A stretch of DNA of 64,000 nucleotides, from positions 124,001 to 188,000 of the forward strand of contig DATISF010000009.1 of assembly GCA_035468985.1 (NCBI GenBank). The letters run 5' to 3'. This document shows positions 43,262-50,137 of the stretch, one piece after another. The stretch comes from DASVHS01 sp035468985. GTDB lineage: Bacteria; Acidobacteriota; Thermoanaerobaculia; Gp7-AA8. A model generated the notes under the pieces. It was not told the DNA's origin. It searched no databases and worked only from the letters and a program-made list of their open reading frames with translations. The position numbers and the translations under genes are program-made. Positions within the stretch are counted from its first letter, which is position 1; each line of letters begins with the position of its first letter.

Positions 43262-45088
43262 TCACCGGATCGCGTAGCGGAGACCGGCGATCGCGCGGCG
43301 CCGGGCCGCGGGATAGCCGAACACCTCGTCATATCTCCGGTCCGTCGCGTTCTCGATCTTCAGGAACGGAGAAAAGGAGCCCGCGTTGTAGTGGAGCACC
43401 ACGTCTTCCGTCGTGTACGGCGCATTGGTCACCGCTCCGAACGGCACGATCTCCGTGACATCCGGACGGCGCCCGGCATGCTCGACGATGAGCTGGGCCG
43501 TGACCGCCCCCAGCTCGTATCCGAGGACGACGCTGCCCGAGTTGCGGGGCCGCCGCGGGAGTTGCTGTCCGGTGTCGGCGTCGATCGCCTTCAGCCAGGT
43601 GTAGCTGACGCCGAACGAAAACTTTCCGATCCGATCCGATCCGCCGAGCTCGACCCCTTTCGCCTGCGCTCGCGCGATGTTGCCGAAGCGATTCGCGGCC
43701 ACGTCGTAGCTGATCAGATCATCGTAGTTGCTGCGGAAAAGGGTGACCGACAACATCGACGAGCCGATGTAGCGATCGAAGCCCAACTCGGAGTTCACTG
43801 ACCGTTCGGCGTGAAGATCCGGATTTCCGAAAAACGGCGCGAACAACTCGCCGATGGCCGGCGCGCGGAAGCCGGCGCCGTACGCCGCCCGCACCTTCGA
43901 GCTGCCGGCAGCCCAGGCCACCGCGAGCCGCGGCGAGACCTGGCTGCCGAAGGAATCGAAGCGGTCGTACCGCGCTCCGGCGGACGCCTGCACGGAGCCG
44001 CTTCCGATGTCACGCCAGAAACGATCCTCGACGAACAATGCATTGCTGTTGCGCGATCGGTGGCGCACGTCGAGGCCGTACGAGTCGGTGTGATCGACGT
44101 TCGAGCGCTCCCACTCGCTTCCGAACGTGAGAACACCAAACGCCGTCTGCCGCGATTGCGCGGAAAGACGCGCGGTGCGCAGCGACGAATCGGTGTTCCC
44201 GAACTCGGGACCGAACGGGCCGTCGGGGTCGCCGAAGTGATCCGTGCGCTCGGTGTCGGAGAGCCGCAGATCGTAGCGGAGCCACGTCGTCTCGAAGCGA
44301 ATCGGGACCGAGACTTCGCTCTCTGTTCCCCGCTCCCGTCGGTGCAATGACGGGACGAATGCCGTCGCATCCGCGTTGACGTTGCGCGGAAGGCCGACGT
44401 TGAAGCGATTGTGCCGTCCCATCAGACCGACCGTCACATGGGAACCAGCTGCTGCCTGTGCGCCTCCGGTGAGCGTGTCGGATGTGAAATCGTCATTGGG
44501 CGCGAAACCATCGTCGTCACGGCGTTCCAGCGAACCGTACGCGCTCCACGCGTTTCCTACTGCTCCGCCCGACAGGCTGCCGCTGCGCACGCCGTTCCCT
44601 CCTGCTTCCAGCTCCAGGCCGAGCGAGCTGCGTTGAGGCGTGGTCAGGACGTTGACCACTCCGCTCACCGCATCGGATCCGTACAGCGCCGAATAGGGGC
44701 CGCGGATCACCTCGATCCTGTCGACGCCTGCCGTGGAGAGCTGGCCGAAGTTGTAGCCGGAGAGATACGCGTCATTCATCGGCACGCCGTTCCAGAGGAC
44801 GAGCGCCTGCTTGGAGCTTCCGCCTCGCAGAAACAGCGTCGAGCTCTTGCCCGGCGAGCCGTTGCGCGCGATCGCGGCGCCCGGGACCTGCCGCAGCAGA
44901 TCGGCGACGTCGCGCGCCTCCTGACGATCGATGTCCCGCCGCGTGATGACGGTGACGGACGCGGGAGTCGATTCGAGACTCTCGGGAACTGCGGAGGCAG
45001 TGACGATGATGTGCTCGCTCACCGCTTGCGCGGCGGCACAGGGGAGGATGAAAACGAGGATGAATGCGGAAACCAGGAACGGCTTCAT
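43262..45088 (-). CDS. TonB-dependent outer-membrane cobalamin receptor (BtuB-like)
   Basis: A 608-residue outer-membrane beta-barrel for TonB-driven uptake. From ATG 45088 there is a signal peptide (MKPFLVSAFILVFILPCAAA), then a TonB-box-like HIIVTA, the plug domain with ITRRDIDRQEARDVADLLRQ, FLRGGSSKQALVLWNG and RIEVIRGPYSALYGSDAVSG, and the barrel ending YPAARRRAIAGLRYAIR. The start at 45088 has GAAGGAG upstream; the longer ORF starts inside the riboswitch. A cobalamin riboswitch precedes it, which makes cobalamin or a precursor the likely substrate. It is the first gene of the operon. Confidence 0.9.
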   Translation of the reverse strand: MKPFLVSAFILVFILPCAAAQAVSEHIIVTASAVPESLESTPASVTVITRRDIDRQEARDVADLLRQVPGAAIARNGSPGKSSTLFLRGGSSKQALVLWNGVPMNDAYLSGYNFGQLSTAGVDRIEVIRGPYSALYGSDAVSGVVNVLTTPQRSSLGLELEAGGNGVRSGSLSGGAVGNAWSAYGSLERRDDDGFAPNDDFTSDTLTGGAQAAAGSHVTVGLMGRHNRFNVGLPRNVNADATAFVPSLHRRERGTESEVSVPIRFETTWLRYDLRLSDTERTDHFGDPDGPFGPEFGNTDSSLRTARLSAQSRQTAFGVLTFGSEWERSNVDHTDSYGLDVRHRSRNSNALFVEDRFWRDIGSGSVQASAGARYDRFDSFGSQVSPRLAVAWAAGSSKVRAAYGAGFRAPAIGELFAPFFGNPDLHAERSVNSELGFDRYIGSSMLSVTLFRSNYDDLISYDVAANRFGNIARAQAKGVELGGSDRIGKFSFGVSYTWLKAIDADTGQQLPRRPRNSGSVVLGYELGAVTAQLIVEHAGRRPDVTEIVPFGAVTNAPYTTEDVVLHYNAGSFSPFLKIENATDRRYDEVFGYPAARRRAIAGLRYAIR

Positions 45089-45130
45089 GGCGACTCCTTC
45101 CCTCCGAAGAGGCCGAATGAAAAAGATTTT

Positions 45131-45310
45131 CTGAAGCAGCCGGTCTCCTGGCTTCCGGGTCATCCTTTCCACGCGCCCTTCCCGCTTTCGCAGTGGGGGT
45201 CTACGCGACCGTGCGTGGATCGTCTCCGGTTACAGTGGCGGGGGCCGCGCCGGCATTACACCGGCTTCCCTCGAGCAAAACGCACTTGCGTCCGCTCATG
45301 CCGCATCAGA
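45131..45310 (-). promoter_or_regulatory. Cobalamin (adenosylcobalamin-type) riboswitch
   Basis: Read on the minus strand: GGGAAGCCGGTGTAATGCCG, GCGCGGCCCCCGCCACTGTA (B12 box core GCCACTG), the P5-P6 region with CCACTGCGAAAGCGGGAAGG, and the 3' element CCGGAAGCCAGGAGACCGGC. These match the conserved cobalamin riboswitch core. It lies 43 nt upstream of the TonB receptor ATG; high cobalamin should reduce expression of the operon. Confidence 0.93.
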
Positions 45311-45363
45311 ACAAGTTGTGAAAGAACAGAAAGAACAGAATCGGGATCATAGCAGCATCGTGT

Positions 45364-45392
45364 TTGACAGTGTGATGCCTCGCCGTTACCCT
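45364..45392 (+). promoter_or_regulatory. Possible sigma-70 promoter for the MglA-like gene
   Basis: TTGACA, 17-nt spacer, TACCCT; 23 nt before the MglA-like ATG. The -35 is perfect, the -10 weak. Confidence 0.4.
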
Positions 45393-45414
45393 CAACCGAA
45401 CCGGTAGCTGATTC

Positions 45415-46527
45415 ATGGTCCTGTTTAACTACGCCACAAAAGAGATCACCGCCAAGGTCGTGTACTACGGTCCGGGCCTGTGCGGAAAAACCACGAATCT
45501 GCAGTTCGTCTACGACTCTCTCCCGTCGAACAACAAGAGCAAGATGCTCTCGCTGGCGACGAAAACCGACCGCACTCTCTTCTTCGACTTCCTGCCGCTG
45601 GACCTGGGAAAAATCCGCGGGATGCGCACGAAGCTGCAGCTGTACACCGTCCCGGGGCAGGTCTATTACAACTCCACCCGCCAGCTCGTGCTCAAGGGCG
45701 CCGACGGAATCGTCTTCGTCGCCGATAGCCAGGATTTCGCGCTCGACGCCAATCTCGAGAGCATGCAGAACCTCGAGGACAACCTGAAGCGCCAGGGCAT
45801 CCGGATCAAAGAGATTCCGCTGGTGATTCAGTACAACAAGCGCGATCTGCCGAACGCCATGCCGGTTCCGGATCTCGACCGCGAACTCAACAAGCTGCAC
45901 GTCCCGAGCTTTCAGTCAGTAGCCACGACCGGCATCGGGGTCGAGGAGGCGCTGAAGGGCATCACGTCGCTGGTCATCGCACATCTCGTGAAGAAGTACG
46001 GCCTCGAAGGATCGGAACCGCTCGATCGCGAGATCCAGATTCTCAACGCCAATGCCGCGGCGTCGGCGGCAAAGGAAACGCTGTGGGAAGACGTCAACGA
46101 CGAGACGCTCCCGTTCTCGGCCAAGCGTCAGCAGGGACAGCCGCCGGCTCCCGAGGGCGAACAGGAGTTCGAGCTCGATGACGCAGGCGGTGCGGAACAC
46201 GTCCCCCTCGTGCCGACCGAGCTCGTCGGATCGCGTCCGGTCGGCGAGGCCGGGCCATTCGACGACGTCACCGACATCGGTGCGTCGACGGATGTGCCTC
46301 TCACCTCCATCGAGATTCCATTGCCGCAGGGGATCGTGGAGTCGCTGCCGCAGCTCGACTCGCGGCACACAGTGGCCTCGGTCGCGACCCCTGCTGCTCC
46401 GGAGCGCCGCCCGGCGGATGCTCTCGTGAAAGAGGTCAGCATCCCGCTGAATCTCTCACTCAGTGAGCTGCGCGAGCACCGCCGCCTGCGACTCAAGATC
46501 ACGCTCGACGTGAACCTGCTCCCGTAA
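45415..46527 (+). CDS. MglA-like Ras-type GTPase with long C-terminal extension
   Basis: Residues 1 to about 200 are an MglA GTPase, the polarity switch that sets the leading pole in gliding bacteria: start VLFNYATKEITAKVVYYGPG, G1 loop GPGLCGKTTN (19-28), TVPGQVYYNSTRQLVLKGAD in the G3/switch region, QYNKRDLPNA (G4), and SVATTGIGVEEALKGI. Residues about 200-370 are an extra Pro/Glu-rich, low-complexity region ending in SIPLNLSLSELREHRRLRLKITLDV, not present in Myxococcus MglA (195 aa). No mglB is adjacent. It precedes tRNA-Ser by 41 bp. MglA proteins of this size occur in acidobacteria; the tail probably docks partners. Confidence 0.9.
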   Translation: MVLFNYATKEITAKVVYYGPGLCGKTTNLQFVYDSLPSNNKSKMLSLATKTDRTLFFDFLPLDLGKIRGMRTKLQLYTVPGQVYYNSTRQLVLKGADGIVFVADSQDFALDANLESMQNLEDNLKRQGIRIKEIPLVIQYNKRDLPNAMPVPDLDRELNKLHVPSFQSVATTGIGVEEALKGITSLVIAHLVKKYGLEGSEPLDREIQILNANAAASAAKETLWEDVNDETLPFSAKRQQGQPPAPEGEQEFELDDAGGAEHVPLVPTELVGSRPVGEAGPFDDVTDIGASTDVPLTSIEIPLPQGIVESLPQLDSRHTVASVATPAAPERRPADALVKEVSIPLNLSLSELREHRRLRLKITLDVNLLP

Positions 46528-46568
46528 CGTCGAAATGGAGGTAGCGCCCGCGCCGTTAGAACGCCCCG

Positions 46569-46658
46569 GGAGGAGTGGTCGAGTGGTTTAAGGCAGCGGT
46601 CTTGAAAACCGCCGTACGGGTAACCGTACCGTGGGTTCGAATCCCACCTCCTCCGCCA
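46569..46658 (+). tRNA. tRNA-Ser (UGA)
   Basis: 90 nt with long variable arm. Acceptor GGAGGAG pairs with CTCCTCC, D-arm GGTCGAGTGGTTTAAGGC, anticodon loop CTTGAAA (anticodon TGA), variable arm GTACGGGTAACCGTAC, T-arm GTGGGTTCGAATCCCAC, discriminator G and encoded CCA. Confidence 0.96.
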
Positions 46659-47507
46659 GCGGCAACGTGCCGCTGCGCTGGTTGGCCTAGCCTCCTTCAG
46701 GATTTCTTCTCATGGCGGTCACCTTCGCGAGAACCGCGGTTCGAAATTCGTCCTCAATGCCCCGCCGCCGGCAACGTGCCGGTGCGCTGGTTGGCCTAGC
46801 CTCCTTCAGGATTTTCGATCAACGCTCGTTTTAGGCGAGAACGCAGTTCGAAAATCGTCCACCCCGGCAACGTGCCGCTGCGCTGGTTGGCCTAGCCTCC
46901 TTCAGGACTTTCGTTCAACGCTCGTTTTAGGCGAGAACGCAGTTCGAAAAATCGTCCACCCCGGCAACGTGCCGGTGCGCTGGTTGGCCAAGCCTCCTTC
47001 AGGATTTTCGATCAACGCTCGCTTTAGGCGAGAACGCAGTTCGAAAAGGCAACGCCCCGCCACCGGCAACGTGCCGGTGCGCTGATTGGCCAAGCCTCCT
47101 TCAGGATTCTCGATCAACGCTCGTTTTCGGCGAGAAGGGCAGTTCGAAAATCGCTCACGATGCCCCGCCACCGGCAACGTGCCGGTGCGCTGGTTGGCCT
47201 AGCCTCCTTCAGGATTCTCGATCAACGCTCGTTTTCGGCGAGAAGGGCAGTTCGAAAATCGCCCACGATGCCCCGCCACCGGCAACGTGCCGGTGCGCTG
47301 GTTGGCCTAGCCTCCTTCAGGATTCTTGATCAACGCTCGTTTTCGGCGAGAAGGGCAGTTCGAAAATCGCCCACTCCGGCAACGTGCCGGTGCGCTGATT
47401 GGCCAAGCCCCGACAACGTGCCGGTGCGCTGATTGGCCTAGCCTCCTTCAGGATTCTCGATCAGCGCACATTTTCGGCGAGAACGGCGGTTCGAAAATCG
47501 TCCACAT
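46659..47507. repeat. Tandem array 1: nine ~100-bp units directly after tRNA-Ser(UGA)
   Basis: Units begin at 46661, 46770, 46866, 46963, 47065, 47173, 47281, 47378 and 47412, each with GGCAACGTGCCGGTGCGCTG (or CTGCGC), then TTGGCCAAGCCTCCTTCAGG, GATTTTCGATCAACGCTCG, TTTTAGGCGAGAACGCAG and GTTCGAAAATCGTCCAC. Unit lengths are 96-109 bp, except the eighth which is truncated to 34 bp. Each full unit has a nested hairpin: GATTTTCGA/TCGAAAATC around CTCG/CGAG (46810-46856 in copy 2). Longer units carry the linker CCCCGCCACC, similar to the tRNA-Ser 3' end CTCCGCCA. The 890 bp after the tRNA hold only this array; I see no protein gene, although frames through it stay open. Confidence 0.9.
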
Positions 47508-47549
47508 TGCCCGAGGAGAAATTCCTCGGTCTCCGATGGTGAGAGCCCG

Positions 47550-48209
47550 TTACTCGCGCCTCATTTGAGCAGCAGACGTTGCGCCGGATCGCCTGGCTTT
47601 CCTCGATCGCGTCCTGATCTTCCGATCCCAACCGCCCAGCTCTTGCGCGATCACGATGCATGCGTCGCGCAGCTCGTCCGCGAGCGCGCGGTCGACCATG
47701 GACCGGGCAAGAACCATTCCGCCCACGCACAAAGCGGCGATGGCTTGCGCTCTCATGCGACGAGGCGGCCTGTGATCGAGCAGGCTGCGATCGAGGACGC
47801 TGACCATCGCCTTGAACACAGTCTCGAAAGCACGCTTGGCGCTCTCGCCGCTGCGCGCCACATCGTTCGGCAATGCCACCATCGGACACGAGTCCTCGAC
47901 GCTTTCGTAATGCTGCCGCGACAAGTAGGCGTGCACGACTTGCGACCCGACGTCGGTGGATGAAAGATCGACATGGACGCCTTCCCAGCAATTCTTCCAC
48001 TCAGGGTCGGTGAAGAAGCATCCCAGGACCTCTGCGTACAGATCGCTCTTGCTCTCGAAGTAGTTGTAGAACCCGCCGTGGGTGAGACCTGCACCGGCCA
48101 TGATCTGGCTGATCGAGACACTTTCGAAGCCATGTCGATTGAACAGCCTGCGCGCGCTGTCGATGATCCTTCGTTTCACTTGTACGCGGTGACCAGATGG
48201 ATAGGGCAT
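47550..48209 (-). CDS. TetR/AcrR-family transcriptional regulator
   Basis: A 219-residue repressor. Residues 10-60 form the TetR helix-turn-helix: RRIIDSARRLFNRHGFESVS, ISQIMAGAGLTHGGFYNYFE, SKSDLYAEVLG. The C-terminal ligand-binding domain is helical (SLLDHRPPRRMRAQAIAALC, GGMVLARSMVDRALADELRD). Start ATG 48209. It diverges from the Tat-exported SRPBCC protein gene and lies 23 bp from a perfect CAAAATAT/ATATTTTG inverted repeat, which it probably binds to control both genes. The C-terminal tail (KIRTRSRKARRSGATSAAQM) is basic. The cassette is flanked by two tRNA-Ser arrays. Confidence 0.88.
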   Translation of the reverse strand: MPYPSGHRVQVKRRIIDSARRLFNRHGFESVSISQIMAGAGLTHGGFYNYFESKSDLYAEVLGCFFTDPEWKNCWEGVHVDLSSTDVGSQVVHAYLSRQHYESVEDSCPMVALPNDVARSGESAKRAFETVFKAMVSVLDRSLLDHRPPRRMRAQAIAALCVGGMVLARSMVDRALADELRDACIVIAQELGGWDRKIRTRSRKARRSGATSAAQMRRE

Positions 48210-48231
48210 GGCTGCGATTCTCCTCGAACGG

Positions 48232-48257
48232 CAAAATATTACCTTGAACATATTTTG
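48232..48257. promoter_or_regulatory. Operator-like inverted repeat between TetR gene and SRPBCC gene
   Basis: CAAAATAT-N10-ATATTTTG, a perfect 8-bp inverted repeat in an AT-rich divergent promoter region of 92 bp. This is the expected size and placement of a TetR-family operator. Confidence 0.6.
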
Positions 48258-48301
48258 GCGGGGTGCTTCCATGAGGCCGAATTGATCGTGGAGGGATTTA
48301 G

Positions 48302-48850
48302 ATGCTTGATCAAAAGGATCTGTCGACCAGCCGGCGGGAATTGATCGTTGGTGCCGCGGTAGCCATCGGTGGCATCGTGCTCTGTCCATCCGATGCCTGG
48401 GCCGCAACCGACGATATCTTTCGCACGTCCGAGTCTATCCATCAGGAGCAGCTCTTCAATGCCAGCCCGAAGCGCGTCTATCAGGCGCTCACCCACGCGA
48501 AACAATTCCATGAGATCGAGAAGATCAGTGGAGCGGTGAGAGCCGGGCAGGTGCTCGGTAGTCAACCGACCGAGATCAGCGGTCAAGCCGGCGGGACGTT
48601 CGCGATCTTCGGCGGTCACATCGTGGGACGGCACATCGAGCTCGTGCCGAACAAGCGGATCGTGCAGGCCTGGCGTGTGGCGAATTGGGATCCCGGTGTT
48701 TACTCGATCGCGAAGTTCGAGCTTCTCGAGCACGACAAGGGAACCAAGCTCGTTTTCGACCACACCGGCTTCCCGGTCGGGCAGGCTCAACACCTCGCGG
48801 ACGGATGGAAAGCGAACTACTGGGAGCCGCTGCAGAAAATATCGGCTTGA
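48302..48850 (+). CDS. Tat-exported SRPBCC (AHSA1/START-like) protein
   Basis: A 182-residue protein. Twin arginines in STSRRELIVGAAVAIGGIVL give a Tat signal peptide, cleavage near AWAA. The mature domain is an AHSA1/SRPBCC fold: NASPKRVYQALTHAKQFHEI, TFAIFGGHIVGRHIELVPNK, IVQAWRVANW, FELLEHDKGTKLVFDHTGFP, GWKANYWEPL. AHSA1-like proteins bind hydrophobic ligands; export is unusual for this fold. Strong SD GGAGGG precedes ATG 48302. It is divergent from the TetR gene across the operator, which suggests ligand-responsive expression. Confidence 0.85.
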   Translation: MLDQKDLSTSRRELIVGAAVAIGGIVLCPSDAWAATDDIFRTSESIHQEQLFNASPKRVYQALTHAKQFHEIEKISGAVRAGQVLGSQPTEISGQAGGTFAIFGGHIVGRHIELVPNKRIVQAWRVANWDPGVYSIAKFELLEHDKGTKLVFDHTGFPVGQAQHLADGWKANYWEPLQKISA

Positions 48851-48897
48851 CCTGCTTCCAGAGAATCCGGGAATAGACGAAGCGCGAATCGAGTCCC

Positions 48898-48955
48898 GAA
48901 GGCTTCCTTCTCACGCGGGGAGCAGAGCGGTTCGAAAATCGTCTGCCGCGCCATG
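48898..48955. repeat. Degenerate array-unit fragment upstream of tRNA-Ser(GCU)
   Basis: GCTTCCTTCTCACGCGGGGA, then GCGGTTCGAAAATCGTCTGC. It shares the end of the array unit (GCGGTTCGAAAATCGTC) but is otherwise diverged, so the array once extended, or was seeded, on this side too. The remaining 50 bp before the tRNA carry a possible -10 (ATACAAT). Confidence 0.5.
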
Positions 48956-49008
48956 AAAGCTGAAATACAATCCGCGCGCAATTCCTTCTGGCAGTCCGCG
49001 TAGGCCAC

Positions 49009-49102
49009 GGAGAGATGGGTGAGTGGCTGAAACCAGCGGTTTGCTAAACCGCCGTAGGGCCTCAAAGCTCTACCGAGGGTTCGAATCCCTCTCTCTCCGC
49101 CA
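49009..49102 (+). tRNA. tRNA-Ser (GCU)
   Basis: 94 nt. Acceptor GGAGAGA pairs with TCTCTCC, D-arm GGGTGAGTGGCTGAAACC, anticodon stem GCGGT/ACCGC with loop TTGCTAA (anticodon GCT), long variable arm, T-arm GAGGGTTCGAATCCCTC, discriminator G and CCA. Confidence 0.96.
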
Positions 49103-49440
49103 CCGGCAACGTGCCGGTGCGCTGATTGGCCAAGCCCCGGCAACGTGCCGGTGCGCTGATTGGCCAAGCCTCCTTCAGGATTTTCGATCAACGCTCGTTT
49201 TAGGCGAGAACCGCGGTTCGAAAATCGTCCACCCCGGCAACGTGCCGGTGCGCTGATTGGCCAAGCCTCCTTCAAGATTTTCGATCAACGCTCGTTTTGG
49301 GCGAGAACCGCGGTTCGAAAATCGCCCACGATGCCCCGCCACCGGCAACGTGCCGGTGCGCTGATTGGCCAAGCCTCCTTCGGGTTTTCGATCAACGCTC
49401 GTTTTGGGTGAGAACGGCAGTTCGAAAATCGTCCACAGTG
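49103..49440. repeat. Tandem array 2: units directly after tRNA-Ser(GCU)
   Basis: Units begin at 49105 (truncated, 34 bp), 49139, 49236 and 49344, with the same modules as array 1, including GATTTTCGATC / GTTCGAAAATC hairpins and, before the last unit, GATGCCCCGCCACC. It lies 1.6 kb from the end of array 1 in the same orientation. The sequence from 49441 to 49603 has no repeat and no gene; it is the likely promoter region of the KGG gene. Confidence 0.88.
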
Positions 49441-49603
49441 CACCGCCATATCGGATCCTGCGCGAAGTCCCTCGTTCCCGCTGCGCCATGAGCGCGTTCG
49501 ACTTGCGTCCAATGGCACATTTCATGAAGCGATTTGAGCCACGCCTCACGCAGGTGCACGCAGCTCTCGCAGTATCTATTTTGTGAATTCCTAAGGAGAC
49601 AGC

Positions 49604-50053
49604 ATGGCCAATACGAGCAGGCGCGGTTTTGCTTCGATGGACCCGTCGAAGCAGCGCGAGATTGCAAGCAAGGGCGGAAAGGCGGCGCACGCCAAGGGAA
49701 CGGCCCACGAATTCAGTTCGGACGAGGCCCGCGTCGCGGGCCGCAAGGGCGGCGAGACCGTGAGCCGCGACAAGGCCCATATGTCGGCGATCGGCCGCGA
49801 GGGTGGTCACAGCCGCGGAGCACGGGCTCGCACCACCCAGACGCCAAGCCGCAGCTCCACCAGCGATCTCACGCGCGAAGCGGGCGATCAGTCGTTCGAA
49901 CACCAGGTCACGACCGAGAGGAGCGCATTCGAGCCGGCGAGCAAGTCCGGTTCGTCCGGCCAGCAGCGCTCCGGTTACAGCAGCAGTCGAAATGAACGGC
50001 AGGGCGACACGCCCTCCAGCAACGACCGGTTCGCCGGCCGTGAGGAAATCTGA
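49604..50053 (+). CDS. KGG-repeat stress protein
   Basis: A 149-residue hydrophilic protein, low in hydrophobic residues. KGG motifs: REIASKGGKAAHAKG, ARVAGRKGGETVSRD, SAIGREGGHSRG. The rest is Ser/Arg/Gln-rich and probably disordered. It belongs to the GsiB/ConB-like stress protein group linked to desiccation and salt stress. SD AAGGAGA lies 6 nt before the ATG. It follows array 2 after 163 bp of unique sequence and ends just before a family A hairpin. Confidence 0.88.
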   Translation: MANTSRRGFASMDPSKQREIASKGGKAAHAKGTAHEFSSDEARVAGRKGGETVSRDKAHMSAIGREGGHSRGARARTTQTPSRSSTSDLTREAGDQSFEHQVTTERSAFEPASKSGSSGQQRSGYSSSRNERQGDTPSSNDRFAGREEI

Positions 50054-50056
50054 TTC

Positions 50057-50137
50057 CGTCATCCCGAGGGGAGCGAAGGATCTCAGACTTCCTGGTCTGA
50101 GATTCTTCGCCGTCTCAGCGGCTCAGAATGACGTTTC
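50057..50137. repeat. Family A core hairpin
   Basis: CGTCATCCCGAGGGGAGCGA ... GCTCAGAATGACG, with GGATCTCAG/CTGAGATTC inside. On the minus strand it encodes ETSF and the stop codon of the FAD/Fe-S oxidase. Confidence 0.75.

Noticed and set aside
47160..47432. Repeat protein encoded by the array (36-residue Arg-rich units)
   Set aside because: The frame is open only because 108 bp is a multiple of three in some units; neighbouring 96-97 bp units break it, and no ribosome site precedes it. Kept only as an rtT/Tpr-like possibility.
46659..47507. CRISPR array
   Set aside because: Units are about 100 bp with the whole unit conserved, no short repeat alternating with unique spacers, and no cas genes nearby.
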